Shown here: positions 1 through 6,988 of the stretch, in pieces
Layout: every line of letters begins with the position of its first letter
How positions within the stretch are numbered: the first letter of the stretch is position 1
Assembly (NCBI GenBank): GCA_903843225.1
Contig: CAIMOX010000016.1
Coordinates: 1 to 39,357 of the forward strand
Direction of reading: 5' to 3'
DNA: 39,357 bases
DNA from: an uncultured Actinomycetes bacterium
GTDB taxonomy: Bacteria; Actinomycetota; Actinomycetes; Nanopelagicales; Nanopelagicaceae
Position numbers and translations under genes: made by a program
The notes under the pieces: model-generated
Databases searched by the model: none
Seen by the model: only the letters and a program-made list of their open reading frames with translations
What the model was told of the DNA's origin: nothing

Positions 1-136
1 AGTGGAGGGCAGATTCTTCACGTGTTCCTCACCCGTTCGCCACTAATCCATCCCCGAAGGAACTTCATCGTTCGACTTGCATGTGTTAAGCACGCCGCCA
101 GCGTTCGTCCTGAGCCAGGATCAAACTCTCCATAGA
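1..136 (-). rRNA. rrs: 16S ribosomal RNA, 5' end (partial)
   Basis: Read on the minus strand, this is the start of a bacterial 16S rRNA. The universal 27F site (AGAGTTTGATCCTGGCTCAG) lies at 110-129, followed by ACGAACGCTGGCGGCGTGC and ACACATGCAAGTCGAACG. By alignment to E. coli numbering, base 8 falls at 129, so the mature 5' end should be close to 136. The V1 loop is short (around 50-75, with a CTTCGG tip), as in many Actinomycetota. The gene continues beyond position 1. The identification is certain; the exact mature end is inferred. Confidence 0.97.
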
Positions 137-154
137 AAGTATTTGATCTGGCAA

Positions 155-187
155 AAAACAAAACTAGCTATTGCTATTTTTTGTTTT
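155..187 (-). other. AT-rich hairpin in the 16S leader
   Basis: A 9-bp inverted repeat, AAAACAAAA at 155-163 and TTTTGTTTT at 179-187, encloses a smaller hairpin TAGC-TATT-GCTA at 165-176. In the rRNA transcript it lies about 20 bases before the mature 16S end, and its 3' arm is U-rich, so it resembles an intrinsic terminator. It could instead be a processing or folding element of the leader. Structure seen in sequence; role unknown. Confidence 0.5.
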
Positions 188-310
188 ACCAATTGTTTCT
201 GTTTTGTAATGATCTCAAAAAGAGAAAATACAAAGGAATTTTGGCCTGAAGTACGTTGCTCTCATTTGACTGAAGGCAGCGTAAAACAAGCCGATTGGCA
301 TTGATTGTGC

Positions 311-330
311 ACATTGTTGAGTTCTCAAGG
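311..330 (-). promoter_or_regulatory. boxA-like antitermination element of the rRNA leader
   Basis: The minus strand reads CCTTGAGAACTCAACAATGT. The core TTGAGAACTCAACA closely resembles the conserved boxA region in actinobacterial rRNA leaders and spacers, where NusB/NusE bind to keep polymerase from terminating early. It lies about 175 bases upstream of the 16S start and downstream of both predicted promoters, as expected. Assigned by motif similarity only. Confidence 0.6.
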
Positions 331-384
331 TACGTACGCGCACCAGCTGTAATCGTTACCGATCATCACTGGGGCAGACTGCGT

Positions 385-414
385 AACCTAGTCCAGATTC
401 CATCTCCCGGTCAA
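385..414 (-). promoter_or_regulatory. rRNA promoter P2 (predicted)
   Basis: On the minus strand there is a -35 box TTGACC (409-414), an 18-base spacer and a -10 box TAGGTT (385-390). Transcription would begin near 378 and run through the boxA-like element into 16S. The -35 box and the spacer length are identical to those of the upstream promoter P1, which makes chance less likely. Confidence 0.6.
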
Positions 415-498
415 CTCGCGTTCACCAGTGAAAAAATCCCTAAATTATTCAGATTTCGTCACACGGCCTTTAGCAGTCCGTTTCGCGAGCGAGGGAGA

Positions 499-528
499 AA
501 GATAACCCGAGAGTGGTCATAGGGTCAA
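499..528 (-). promoter_or_regulatory. rRNA promoter P1 (predicted)
   Basis: On the minus strand there is a -35 box TTGACC (523-528), an 18-base spacer and a -10 box TATCTT (499-504). It lies downstream of the tyrS terminator and 114 bases upstream of P2. Tandem promoters are usual for bacterial rRNA operons. Nothing else gene-like is seen between 137 and 610. Confidence 0.6.
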
Positions 529-611
529 ATCGGGCTAATCGGGGCAAAACTCGCCCATTTGAGGGAGCCCATTGAATGAGGATTTCTGATGATTTTTACG
601 CTTCTGAGAAG

Positions 612-656
612 AAAAAAGCTCTGAAACCCTTGTTCTATAGGGGTTTCAGAGCTTTT
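612..656 (-). terminator. Intrinsic terminator of the arg-tyrS operon
   Basis: A perfect 16-bp stem (614-629 pairing with 641-656) with an 11-base loop is followed on the minus strand by a run of T. It starts about 40 bases after the tyrS stop codon and separates that operon from the rRNA promoters. Confidence 0.88.
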
Positions 657-695
657 CGAATATTTTCACATGAGAGTTACACAGCTGTTATTTCA

Positions 696-1973
696 TCATT
701 TCTCGATAATTTCGACCGCCGCTAGCTCCCGCTTGCCCTTACGGAGCAGCAGGAAGCGACCATGAATTAGATCACTCTGAGTAGGGGTGAACTCCTCCCC
801 TGAAATCTTCACATTATTCAGGTAGGCGCCACCCTCTTTCACAATTCTGCGCGCAGCTGATTTTGAATCAACAACACCCGTAGCAGTTAAGAGATCTACC
901 CAAGTTGGAATCACATCACCGCGCACAATTGTTGTGCGTGGAAGTTGTGAGAGCGCAGATGCAAGTGTCTGCGGATCTAATTCACTGATTTCGCCTTGGC
1001 CGAAGAGCGCTTTCGCTGCGGCTTCTGCGTTACGACATTCTGTCTCACCATGAACTAGCGTTGTTAACTCTTGCGCAAGTGCACGATGAGCGCTGCGAGC
1101 GCCAGGATTTTCTTTTAACTCGGTAAAGAGGATTTCTAACTCTTCTCGTGATTTGAATGAGAAAGTTTTTAGGAAACGTTCGACATCCGCATCATCCGTT
1201 CCAATCCAATATTGGTAGAACGCATAAGGAGAAGTCATCACTGGATCAAGCCAGACACTTCCTCCAGCGGTCTTACCAAATTTAGTTCCATCGGCCTTTT
1301 GCAGTAACGGGATCGTCAAAGCATGCGCAGATCCAGAAGCAGCGCGTCGAATCAAATCAAGTCCCGCTGTGATATTTCCCCACTGATCACTTCCGCCCAG
1401 TTGCAAGATGCAGTTGTAGCGTCGATACAACTCAAGATAATCGAATGATTGAAGCACTTGATAAGAGAATTCAGTGTAAGAAATTCCACCGCCTTCAAGG
1501 CGTGACGAGACAGAATCCTTAGTCAACATTTGATTCACACTAAAGTGCTTTCCGATATCGCGTAAGAACTCAATCGCAGTAACGTTCTTAGTCCAGTCAA
1601 GATTGTTAACGAGAATTGCTGCGTTCTCTCCTTGAAAGGTAAGAAAACGTTCTAATTGCAGGCGAATACGTGAGACCCACTCGGCAACAATCTCATCGCT
1701 ATTGAGAGAGCGTTCTTCATTGCGACCACTTGGATCCCCGACGAGTCCAGTAGCGCCACCGACCAGCGGTAGCGGCTTATGGCCAGCAAGTTGGAATCTG
1801 CGCATCACCAAAAGCACTACAAGGTTTCCGACATGCAGGCTCGGAGCAGTGGGATCAAAGCCGATATAGAAGGAGATTGGTCCAGCCTCTAGATCCTTCA
1901 GTAGTGCCTCACGATCCGTTGACTGCGCGATTAAGCCTCGCCATTCCAGATCTTCAATGAGTGCCTTTGTCAT
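696..1973 (-). CDS. tyrS: Tyrosyl-tRNA synthetase
   Basis: This 425-residue cytoplasmic class I synthetase attaches tyrosine to tRNA-Tyr using ATP. The HIGH-type motif appears as PSLHVGN near residues 44-50, and the KMSKS-type motif as KFGKT about two-thirds of the way along the catalytic domain, the usual TyrRS form. The C-terminal 80 or so residues look like an S4 RNA-binding domain (LLTATGVVDSKSAARRIVKEG). Length is normal for bacterial TyrRS. The start overlaps the argH stop by four bases (ATGA), so it is translated as the last gene of the arginine operon. It would therefore share the operon's control unless an internal promoter exists; I saw no obvious one. A strong terminator follows. 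Confidence 0.97.
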   Translation of the reverse strand: MTKALIEDLEWRGLIAQSTDREALLKDLEAGPISFYIGFDPTAPSLHVGNLVVLLVMRRFQLAGHKPLPLVGGATGLVGDPSGRNEERSLNSDEIVAEWVSRIRLQLERFLTFQGENAAILVNNLDWTKNVTAIEFLRDIGKHFSVNQMLTKDSVSSRLEGGGISYTEFSYQVLQSFDYLELYRRYNCILQLGGSDQWGNITAGLDLIRRAASGSAHALTIPLLQKADGTKFGKTAGGSVWLDPVMTSPYAFYQYWIGTDDADVERFLKTFSFKSREELEILFTELKENPGARSAHRALAQELTTLVHGETECRNAEAAAKALFGQGEISELDPQTLASALSQLPRTTIVRGDVIPTWVDLLTATGVVDSKSAARRIVKEGGAYLNNVKISGEEFTPTQSDLIHGRFLLLRKGKRELAAVEIIEK

Positions 1974-3397
1974 ACGTGAATCATCTCCAAAAAGTCGGAC
2001 CTTTTTCTATCGAAAAACTCGATATCAGCTTGGTTGCGTTGATTAAGGAGGTGGATCTGCTTAATCAAACTCTCTGTAGAAGTCCCTCCGATTGAGGTGC
2101 GAGAGCTCACCGCACCTGACGCGGAAAGGGTCAATCGGATATCGGGAGTAAGCCCAGGGTCTATTGATTGCAGCTCCTGATCGCTCAATTCATGAACATC
2201 TTTTCCGAGCGATTCAGCTAGACGGACGCACTCCCCCGAGATCTCGTGGGCTCGCGCAAATGGCGTGCCACCTCGTGCCAAGAAATCCGCAATCTCAGTA
2301 GCAAGTGCGTGACCTTTAATCGAGCCGCTCGCCATTACCTCGCGATTAAAGGAGGTCGTACTTACCATGCCTGTGAGTGCTGGTAAAAGCGTCAAAAGAG
2401 TTCGTACTGAATCAAAGGTCGGTTCTTTATCCTCTTGTAGATCACGGTTGTAAGCGAATGGGAGGCCTTTGAGCATCGTTAGGACGCTCGTAAGATTTCC
2501 TACCAAACGTCCGCTCTTGCCGCGAGCCAACTCTGCAATATCTGGGTTCTTCTTCTGCGGCATGATCGAAGAGCCGGTAGAAAAAGCATCATCGAGCCTC
2601 GCCCAACCAAATTCTGTGGTGCTCCACAGTGTGTACTCCTCACCAATTCGAGAGAGATGAATTCCAATACTGGCCAGGATAAAGAGCGCCTCTGTGACAA
2701 AATCACGATCGCTCACTGCATCAATACTGTTTGCGTGAACGGATTCAAAACCAAGTTCTGATGCGGAGTTCTGTGGTTGTGGAACCAACGCTGATCCTGC
2801 CAGAGCGCCTGCGCCAAGTGGTGAGATCGAGTTTCGAGCAATCCAGTCACGAATGCGACTCTGATCTCGCAGGAGCGCCTGAGAGTGCTTCGCGAGCTCG
2901 AGTCCAAAGTTAATCGGCTGTGCATGTTGCAGGTGCGTAAAACCAGGAGCAATTGCATCCTTGTACTCATCAGCCTTCGCATTAAATTCTTCGATTAATA
3001 ACGTGAGCGCTGCACCGATCTCAATGAGGTGATCGAGGAGATAGAGCTTAAAGTCTGTAACAACGAGATCGTTACGGGAACGACCAGCTCGAAAGGCTCC
3101 ACCCAGCGCCCCCAGCCGTTCTGTTAATCCTCGTTCGATCGCAGCATGGACATCTTCATCCGATTCGATGGGAGCAAAGCTTCCAGCGGAAATCTCTTCA
3201 CCGAGAGCGACAAGAGTAACCTGAATCTTCTCGGCATCGCCTTCACTCAAGATGGAGCTCGCGCGAAGTGATCGGACATGAGCGATGTTGACGCGAATAT
3301 CGTATGGCGCGAGAACCCAGTCAAAATGGGTACTTCGAGAGAGTGCGGCAACCGAGTCGGCGGGGCCTTGGGCAAACCTGCCACCCCATAGCGCCAT
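1970..3397 (-). CDS. argH: Argininosuccinate lyase
   Basis: This protein splits argininosuccinate into arginine and fumarate, the last step of arginine synthesis. It has 475 residues, normal for the fumarase/aspartase superfamily. The family signature GSSIMPQKKNPD is at residues 275-286, carrying the flexible loop with the catalytic serine, and THLQHAQP is at 154-161. The start codon directly abuts the argR stop codon, so the two are translated together. In many Actinomycetota argG, which makes the substrate, sits between argR and argH; here there is no room for it. Paralogues in this superfamily exist, but the operon context supports ArgH. Confidence 0.97.
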   Translation of the reverse strand: MALWGGRFAQGPADSVAALSRSTHFDWVLAPYDIRVNIAHVRSLRASSILSEGDAEKIQVTLVALGEEISAGSFAPIESDEDVHAAIERGLTERLGALGGAFRAGRSRNDLVVTDFKLYLLDHLIEIGAALTLLIEEFNAKADEYKDAIAPGFTHLQHAQPINFGLELAKHSQALLRDQSRIRDWIARNSISPLGAGALAGSALVPQPQNSASELGFESVHANSIDAVSDRDFVTEALFILASIGIHLSRIGEEYTLWSTTEFGWARLDDAFSTGSSIMPQKKNPDIAELARGKSGRLVGNLTSVLTMLKGLPFAYNRDLQEDKEPTFDSVRTLLTLLPALTGMVSTTSFNREVMASGSIKGHALATEIADFLARGGTPFARAHEISGECVRLAESLGKDVHELSDQELQSIDPGLTPDIRLTLSASGAVSSRTSIGGTSTESLIKQIHLLNQRNQADIEFFDRKRSDFLEMIHV

Positions 3398-3919
3398 CTA
3401 TCTGCTCCGCTTCTGCTTAGGTGACGAACTCTTCGACTTCACTGCCCGCGATGACGATTCTTTCGATTCACCATCCGCTAGAGCCGTAATCTCCTTCGCA
3501 AGCGTATTCCCCGCAGCCGGCGTTCGTGCGACGATCATGACCGTGTCATCGCCAGCGATCGAACCAATTCCAGAGCTAAGTTCGCCACTCTCAATCGCCG
3601 CATCAATCTGACCTGCAAGTAACTGCGCTCCCCCGGGAGGGGTCTTGGCGACGACTAAATTCCCACTGACAGCAACGCTGAGTAAGAGGTGGCGCGGTCC
3701 AGAGATCTTTTTACTGATTGAGCCTCCCAGAATGTAACGAAAGCGGCCAGACTCATCTTTGCCCCGCATCGCACCGAGGTCCAAGAGGTCGCGGCTAATC
3801 GTTGTTTGAGTGACGCCAATCCCCCGCTTCTTGAGGGCTTTCAAGAGTTCATCCTGCGAAGCAAGACGAGTTGAATTAATAAGGTCTGCAATCATCTGTT
3901 TGCGGGCTAGGGGGTTCAT
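3398..3919 (-). CDS. argR: Arginine repressor ArgR
   Basis: ArgR is the arginine-sensing repressor of arginine synthesis genes; family members act as hexamers. The 173-residue protein has an N-terminal winged helix (about 1-70), including the recognition region VTQTTISRDLLDLG. The C-terminal oligomerisation and arginine-binding domain contains GSIAGDDTVMIVART, with the DD pair typical of arginine contact. The last 25 residues are a Ser/Lys/Arg-rich tail beyond the conserved domain and are probably disordered. The gene lies inside the operon it probably controls, three bases after argD. Its likely operator is the tandem box upstream of argC at 6950-6986. Confidence 0.95.
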   Translation of the reverse strand: MNPLARKQMIADLINSTRLASQDELLKALKKRGIGVTQTTISRDLLDLGAMRGKDESGRFRYILGGSISKKISGPRHLLLSVAVSGNLVVAKTPPGGAQLLAGQIDAAIESGELSSGIGSIAGDDTVMIVARTPAAGNTLAKEITALADGESKESSSRAVKSKSSSPKQKRSR

Positions 3920-3922
3920 CGC

Positions 3923-5113
3923 TTACTTCCTCTTCGTAGGTTGATAAACGTTGCTCAAGATCCGAGAGAACTTCTTGATGAACTCATTGACTTGTACCGC
4001 CGTGACGGTAAGCGCCGGTGCGATGCGGATGACGTTCTTGGCAGGTGCGTTGATGAGCAGACCCGATCGGCGCGCGGCTTCAACAAGCTCGGCTGCAATG
4101 TCGTCTTCAAGCACAATCCCGATCAACAGACCTGAACCTCGTACCTCTCGAACTCCAGGAAGTTTCGCCAGGTGATCTTTGATCCGCGCCTCTGCCTCTG
4201 TTACCCGTTCTAGGAGGCCTTGCTTCTCAATCACTGAGATTGCAGCCAATCCCGCTGCACACGAGATCGGATTACCACCAAAAGTACTTCCGTGATCTCC
4301 AGGTGAGAATCGTGGCGCTACATCACTGACCGCAATCATCGCACCGAGTGGCAAGCCGCCACCTAAGCCCTTTGCCAGAGTAATAATGTCTGGAACGATG
4401 CCGGAATATTCATAACCAAACCAACTACCGGTGCGACCCATACCGGTCTGTACTGAATCAATGCAGAGTAGGGTGCCGTAACGGTCACAAAGCTCACGAA
4501 CGCCTCTGAGATACTCTTTTGGAGGCACTACAACACCATTCTCGCCTTGGATTGGCTCGAGAATTACCATCGCCACTCTCCTCGAGAGCGCTCTCTCCAT
4601 CGCAGCGAGATCGCCATAAGGTACATACTTCACGCCTTTAAGGAGCGGCAGGAATGGTAATCGCTTTCCAGGTTGGCCAGTGAGCGATAAGGCTCCGATA
4701 GTCCTTCCGTGGAAGGAACCAATTGTTGAAATGATCTTTGGGCGACCAGTTAAGCGAGACAATTTTAAAGCTGCCTCATTCGCCTCGGCACCAGAGTTGC
4801 AGAAGAAAACCTGAGCCCCGCTCTGACCCGTAAAGTCCTTTAACTTCTCCGCTAATCGAAGCGCTGGTTCGTGCATGTAGTAATTACTAACGTGTGAGAG
4901 TTCTTTAATCTGCTTACTGACTGCCGAGACAACAGCTGGATTTGCATGACCCACAACAGTTGTCGCGATTCCTCCGAGAAAATCAAGGTAGCGATTGCCT
5001 TCGATATCCCAGACCACCGAACCCTTTCCGTGAGCGAGGGCTATCGCTGGCGTTCCGTAGTTATTCTGGAGGGCAGATTCCCAACGATTTTGTGCAAATG
5101 CATTCTTCTTCAT
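3923..5113 (-). CDS. argD: Acetylornithine aminotransferase
   Basis: This PLP enzyme exchanges N-acetylglutamate semialdehyde and glutamate for N-acetylornithine and 2-oxoglutarate. It has 396 residues, typical for the class III aminotransferase family. The PLP-binding lysine is Lys248 in TLAKGLGGGLPLGA, and NSGAEANEAA near 106-115 is the phosphate-binding region. Its start overlaps the argB stop by four bases. ArgD-type enzymes often also serve the succinyl-DAP step of lysine synthesis, so a double role is possible. argF, which commonly follows argD in relatives, is absent, with only three bases separating argD and argR. Confidence 0.95.
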   Translation of the reverse strand: MKKNAFAQNRWESALQNNYGTPAIALAHGKGSVVWDIEGNRYLDFLGGIATTVVGHANPAVVSAVSKQIKELSHVSNYYMHEPALRLAEKLKDFTGQSGAQVFFCNSGAEANEAALKLSRLTGRPKIISTIGSFHGRTIGALSLTGQPGKRLPFLPLLKGVKYVPYGDLAAMERALSRRVAMVILEPIQGENGVVVPPKEYLRGVRELCDRYGTLLCIDSVQTGMGRTGSWFGYEYSGIVPDIITLAKGLGGGLPLGAMIAVSDVAPRFSPGDHGSTFGGNPISCAAGLAAISVIEKQGLLERVTEAEARIKDHLAKLPGVREVRGSGLLIGIVLEDDIAAELVEAARRSGLLINAPAKNVIRIAPALTVTAVQVNEFIKKFSRILSNVYQPTKRK

Positions 5114-5898
5114 GGGGTAATCACCGTTCCACCGACTCCGTCTAAGGCAGAGATCAAGTTCTTTGCATCGCGGCCATCAATCACTCGGACTCGTTTCGCT
5201 CCATGGTCAAGGGCGTAGAGAGCTGCCTTCGACTTTGGGAGCATGCCAGCGCTGAAAGTTGGTAGCAGTTCGCGCAACTCACTCGACGTACATTTCGAGA
5301 TGAGCGAAGACGTATCAGGGTTGTTACGGTAAATCCCTGCGACGTCAGTCATAAAGATAACTTCATCAGCCTTCAGAGCGCCACCTATAGCGCCAGCTGC
5401 GATATCTCCGTTGAGATTGAGGGCCTGGCCAGAAGAAGTCACGGCCACTGGTGACATGACGGGAAGATATCTCTCTTCAAGAAGATGTGAGAGCAATCGA
5501 GGATCAACCTGGTCAATCTCGCCCACGAGCCCAATATCGATCTCTTCACCATTTACGGTTGGTCTAAATTTCTTCGCGCGGATCGTTGATCCATCGCCAG
5601 CCGAGATTCCCACAGCGTTCACACCGAACCCGATCAATTGATTGACGAGAGTTCTACACACTTGTCCAGCGAGCACTCCGTGGACAATCTCCATAACGGA
5701 TGGCGTTGTCGACCGGTAGCCGGCGACCATTTCCGTAGAAATATTGTGGATCGCGAGTTCAGCATCAACCTGTGGGCCTCCCCCGTGCACAAGCACAATC
5801 TCTCTCCCGCTTTGGTGATAGCTGGCAATCACTTGAAGATTTTCATCACTCACTGATGCCGTAGGAAGTGCATGGCCACCATATTTAACGACAATCAT
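5110..5898 (-). CDS. argB: Acetylglutamate kinase, short form
   Basis: This enzyme phosphorylates N-acetylglutamate with ATP, the second step of the acetylated arginine route. It belongs to the amino acid kinase fold: MIVVKYGG at the N-terminus, HGGGP at 38-42, and NLNGDIAAGAIGGAL later. At 262 residues it starts directly at the first beta strand. It lacks the N-terminal helix present in arginine-inhibited hexameric kinases and resembles the short E. coli type. The ATGA overlap with argC and the absence of an earlier in-frame start make this start reliable. Because argJ is missing next door, a related kinase acting on a carrier-bound substrate (LysZ type) is a remote alternative, but no LysW-like gene is visible here. 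Confidence 0.92.
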   Translation of the reverse strand: MIVVKYGGHALPTASVSDENLQVIASYHQSGREIVLVHGGGPQVDAELAIHNISTEMVAGYRSTTPSVMEIVHGVLAGQVCRTLVNQLIGFGVNAVGISAGDGSTIRAKKFRPTVNGEEIDIGLVGEIDQVDPRLLSHLLEERYLPVMSPVAVTSSGQALNLNGDIAAGAIGGALKADEVIFMTDVAGIYRNNPDTSSLISKCTSSELRELLPTFSAGMLPKSKAALYALDHGAKRVRVIDGRDAKNLISALDGVGGTVITP

Positions 5899-6920
5899 GC
5901 GACACCACCCATGCTGGGCAAGGAGAGCGCTTCATCAAAGCCGCAGATCAGATTTGCATTCTGTATCGCTTGAGAGGCGGCACCCTTGCCTAAATTATCA
6001 AGCGCAGCCGAAATAACGAGTCGATTGGTATGAAGATCCACTGCGATCTGGAGATGAACTGAGTTTGATCCAAGGAGCGCGGAAGTTCGAGGTAACTGGC
6101 CTTCAGGAAGTAGAGTGACGAACTTTTCATCATCGTAGGCTTTGCTGTAGAAATCACGTATCCGCTCGTAGTTGACGCCTGGTTGAAGCTTTGCCGTGAC
6201 TGTGGCCAGTATGCCTCGTGGCATCGGGGCTAGTATTGGAGTGAAGGAGATCTTTACTGGCCCAGTGCTTGCCTTTGATAGCGCTTCTTCGATTTCCGGG
6301 GTATGTTGATGGACGCCGCCGAATTTATAGGAGGTTAAAGAATTCATTACTTCGCTGCCGATCAAATTGATTTTGGCACTTCGCCCAGCACCTGTTGTGC
6401 CAGAGGATGCGACAACAACGAGATCTGACGAGTCGATCAAATTATTGCGTACCGCTGGAGATGCCGCCAAGCTGATTGCAGTGGCATAACATCCAGGGTT
6501 TGCCACGCGAGTCGCTGTCATGATCAGAGCGCGCTGCCCAGGTAGTTCAGGCATCCCGTAGACCCAGGTTCCGGCATGATCTCCGCCGTAATAGTGAGAC
6601 CAACTTGTAGCTGATGTCAGACGGAAATCTGCACCGAGATCAACGATGCGAATACCTTCATTGATTGATGGAAGTAACTTTGCCGACTCCCCATGAGGGA
6701 GTGCGAGGAAGATGAGATCACATTGGTTGATTCGATCAACCTGAGTCGATTCAAAAACCTGTCCAGCGAAATCGGTGAGATGAGGGTGAATTGTCGTAAT
6801 CAGCTCCCCAGCATTTGATCCAGCGGCGATGTATGAAACCTTAAATGTGGGATGTCCCGATAAGAGGCGTAAAAGCTCTCCACCCGAATACCCGCTGGCT
6901 CCGATGATCCCTATCTTCAT
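5895..6920 (-). CDS. argC: N-acetyl-gamma-glutamyl-phosphate reductase
   Basis: This enzyme reduces N-acetylglutamyl phosphate to the semialdehyde with NADPH. The 341-residue protein opens with the nucleotide-binding loop GIIGASGYSGGELLR (4-18). It has the catalytic cysteine Cys144 in NPGCY and the histidine-rich GGVHQHTPEIEE near 201-212, all standard for ArgC. It is the first gene of the arginine operon. The start at 6920 has no strong Shine-Dalgarno sequence but has a -10-like TACATT exactly six bases upstream, suggesting a leaderless mRNA. The ARG-box pair lies 30-66 bases upstream of the start, well placed to block RNA polymerase. Confidence 0.96.
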   Translation of the reverse strand: MKIGIIGASGYSGGELLRLLSGHPTFKVSYIAAGSNAGELITTIHPHLTDFAGQVFESTQVDRINQCDLIFLALPHGESAKLLPSINEGIRIVDLGADFRLTSATSWSHYYGGDHAGTWVYGMPELPGQRALIMTATRVANPGCYATAISLAASPAVRNNLIDSSDLVVVASSGTTGAGRSAKINLIGSEVMNSLTSYKFGGVHQHTPEIEEALSKASTGPVKISFTPILAPMPRGILATVTAKLQPGVNYERIRDFYSKAYDDEKFVTLLPEGQLPRTSALLGSNSVHLQIAVDLHTNRLVISAALDNLGKGAASQAIQNANLICGFDEALSLPSMGGVA

Positions 6921-6926
6921 GAGCTC

Positions 6927-6932
6927 AATGTA
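6927..6932 (-). promoter_or_regulatory. Predicted -10 box of the argC operon
   Basis: TACATT on the minus strand ends six bases before the argC ATG. If used, transcription would start at or next to the A of the start codon. There is no good -35 consensus upstream, but the first ARG box covers that zone. Prediction from spacing and sequence only. Confidence 0.45.
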
Positions 6933-6949
6933 ACACTAAAACTCACAAG

Positions 6950-6986
6950 ATGCATAAATATTCATATATATGGGTATTTATGCAAA
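6950..6986 (-). promoter_or_regulatory. Tandem ARG boxes (ArgR operator)
   Basis: Two A+T-rich 18-bp imperfect palindromes lie side by side, at 6950-6967 (ATGCATAAATATTCATAT on the plus strand) and 6969-6986 (TATGGGTATTTATGCAAA). Their centres are about 20 bp apart, roughly two helical turns. Both fit the general ARG-box pattern (TGCAT, A/T-rich centre, TGCA or TTCA). The outer arms TGCATAAATA (6951-6960) and TATTTATGCA (6975-6984) are perfect inverted repeats. They fill the 68-base gap between pheT and argC, and argR is in the operon downstream. Confidence 0.8.
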
Positions 6987-6988
6987 CA

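Noticed and set aside
5110-6920. LysW-dependent (carrier-bound) arginine or lysine synthesis instead of the acetylated route
   Set aside because: ArgC and ArgD look like the ordinary acetyl-route enzymes and no LysW-like small acidic protein is present; kept only as a remote alternative.
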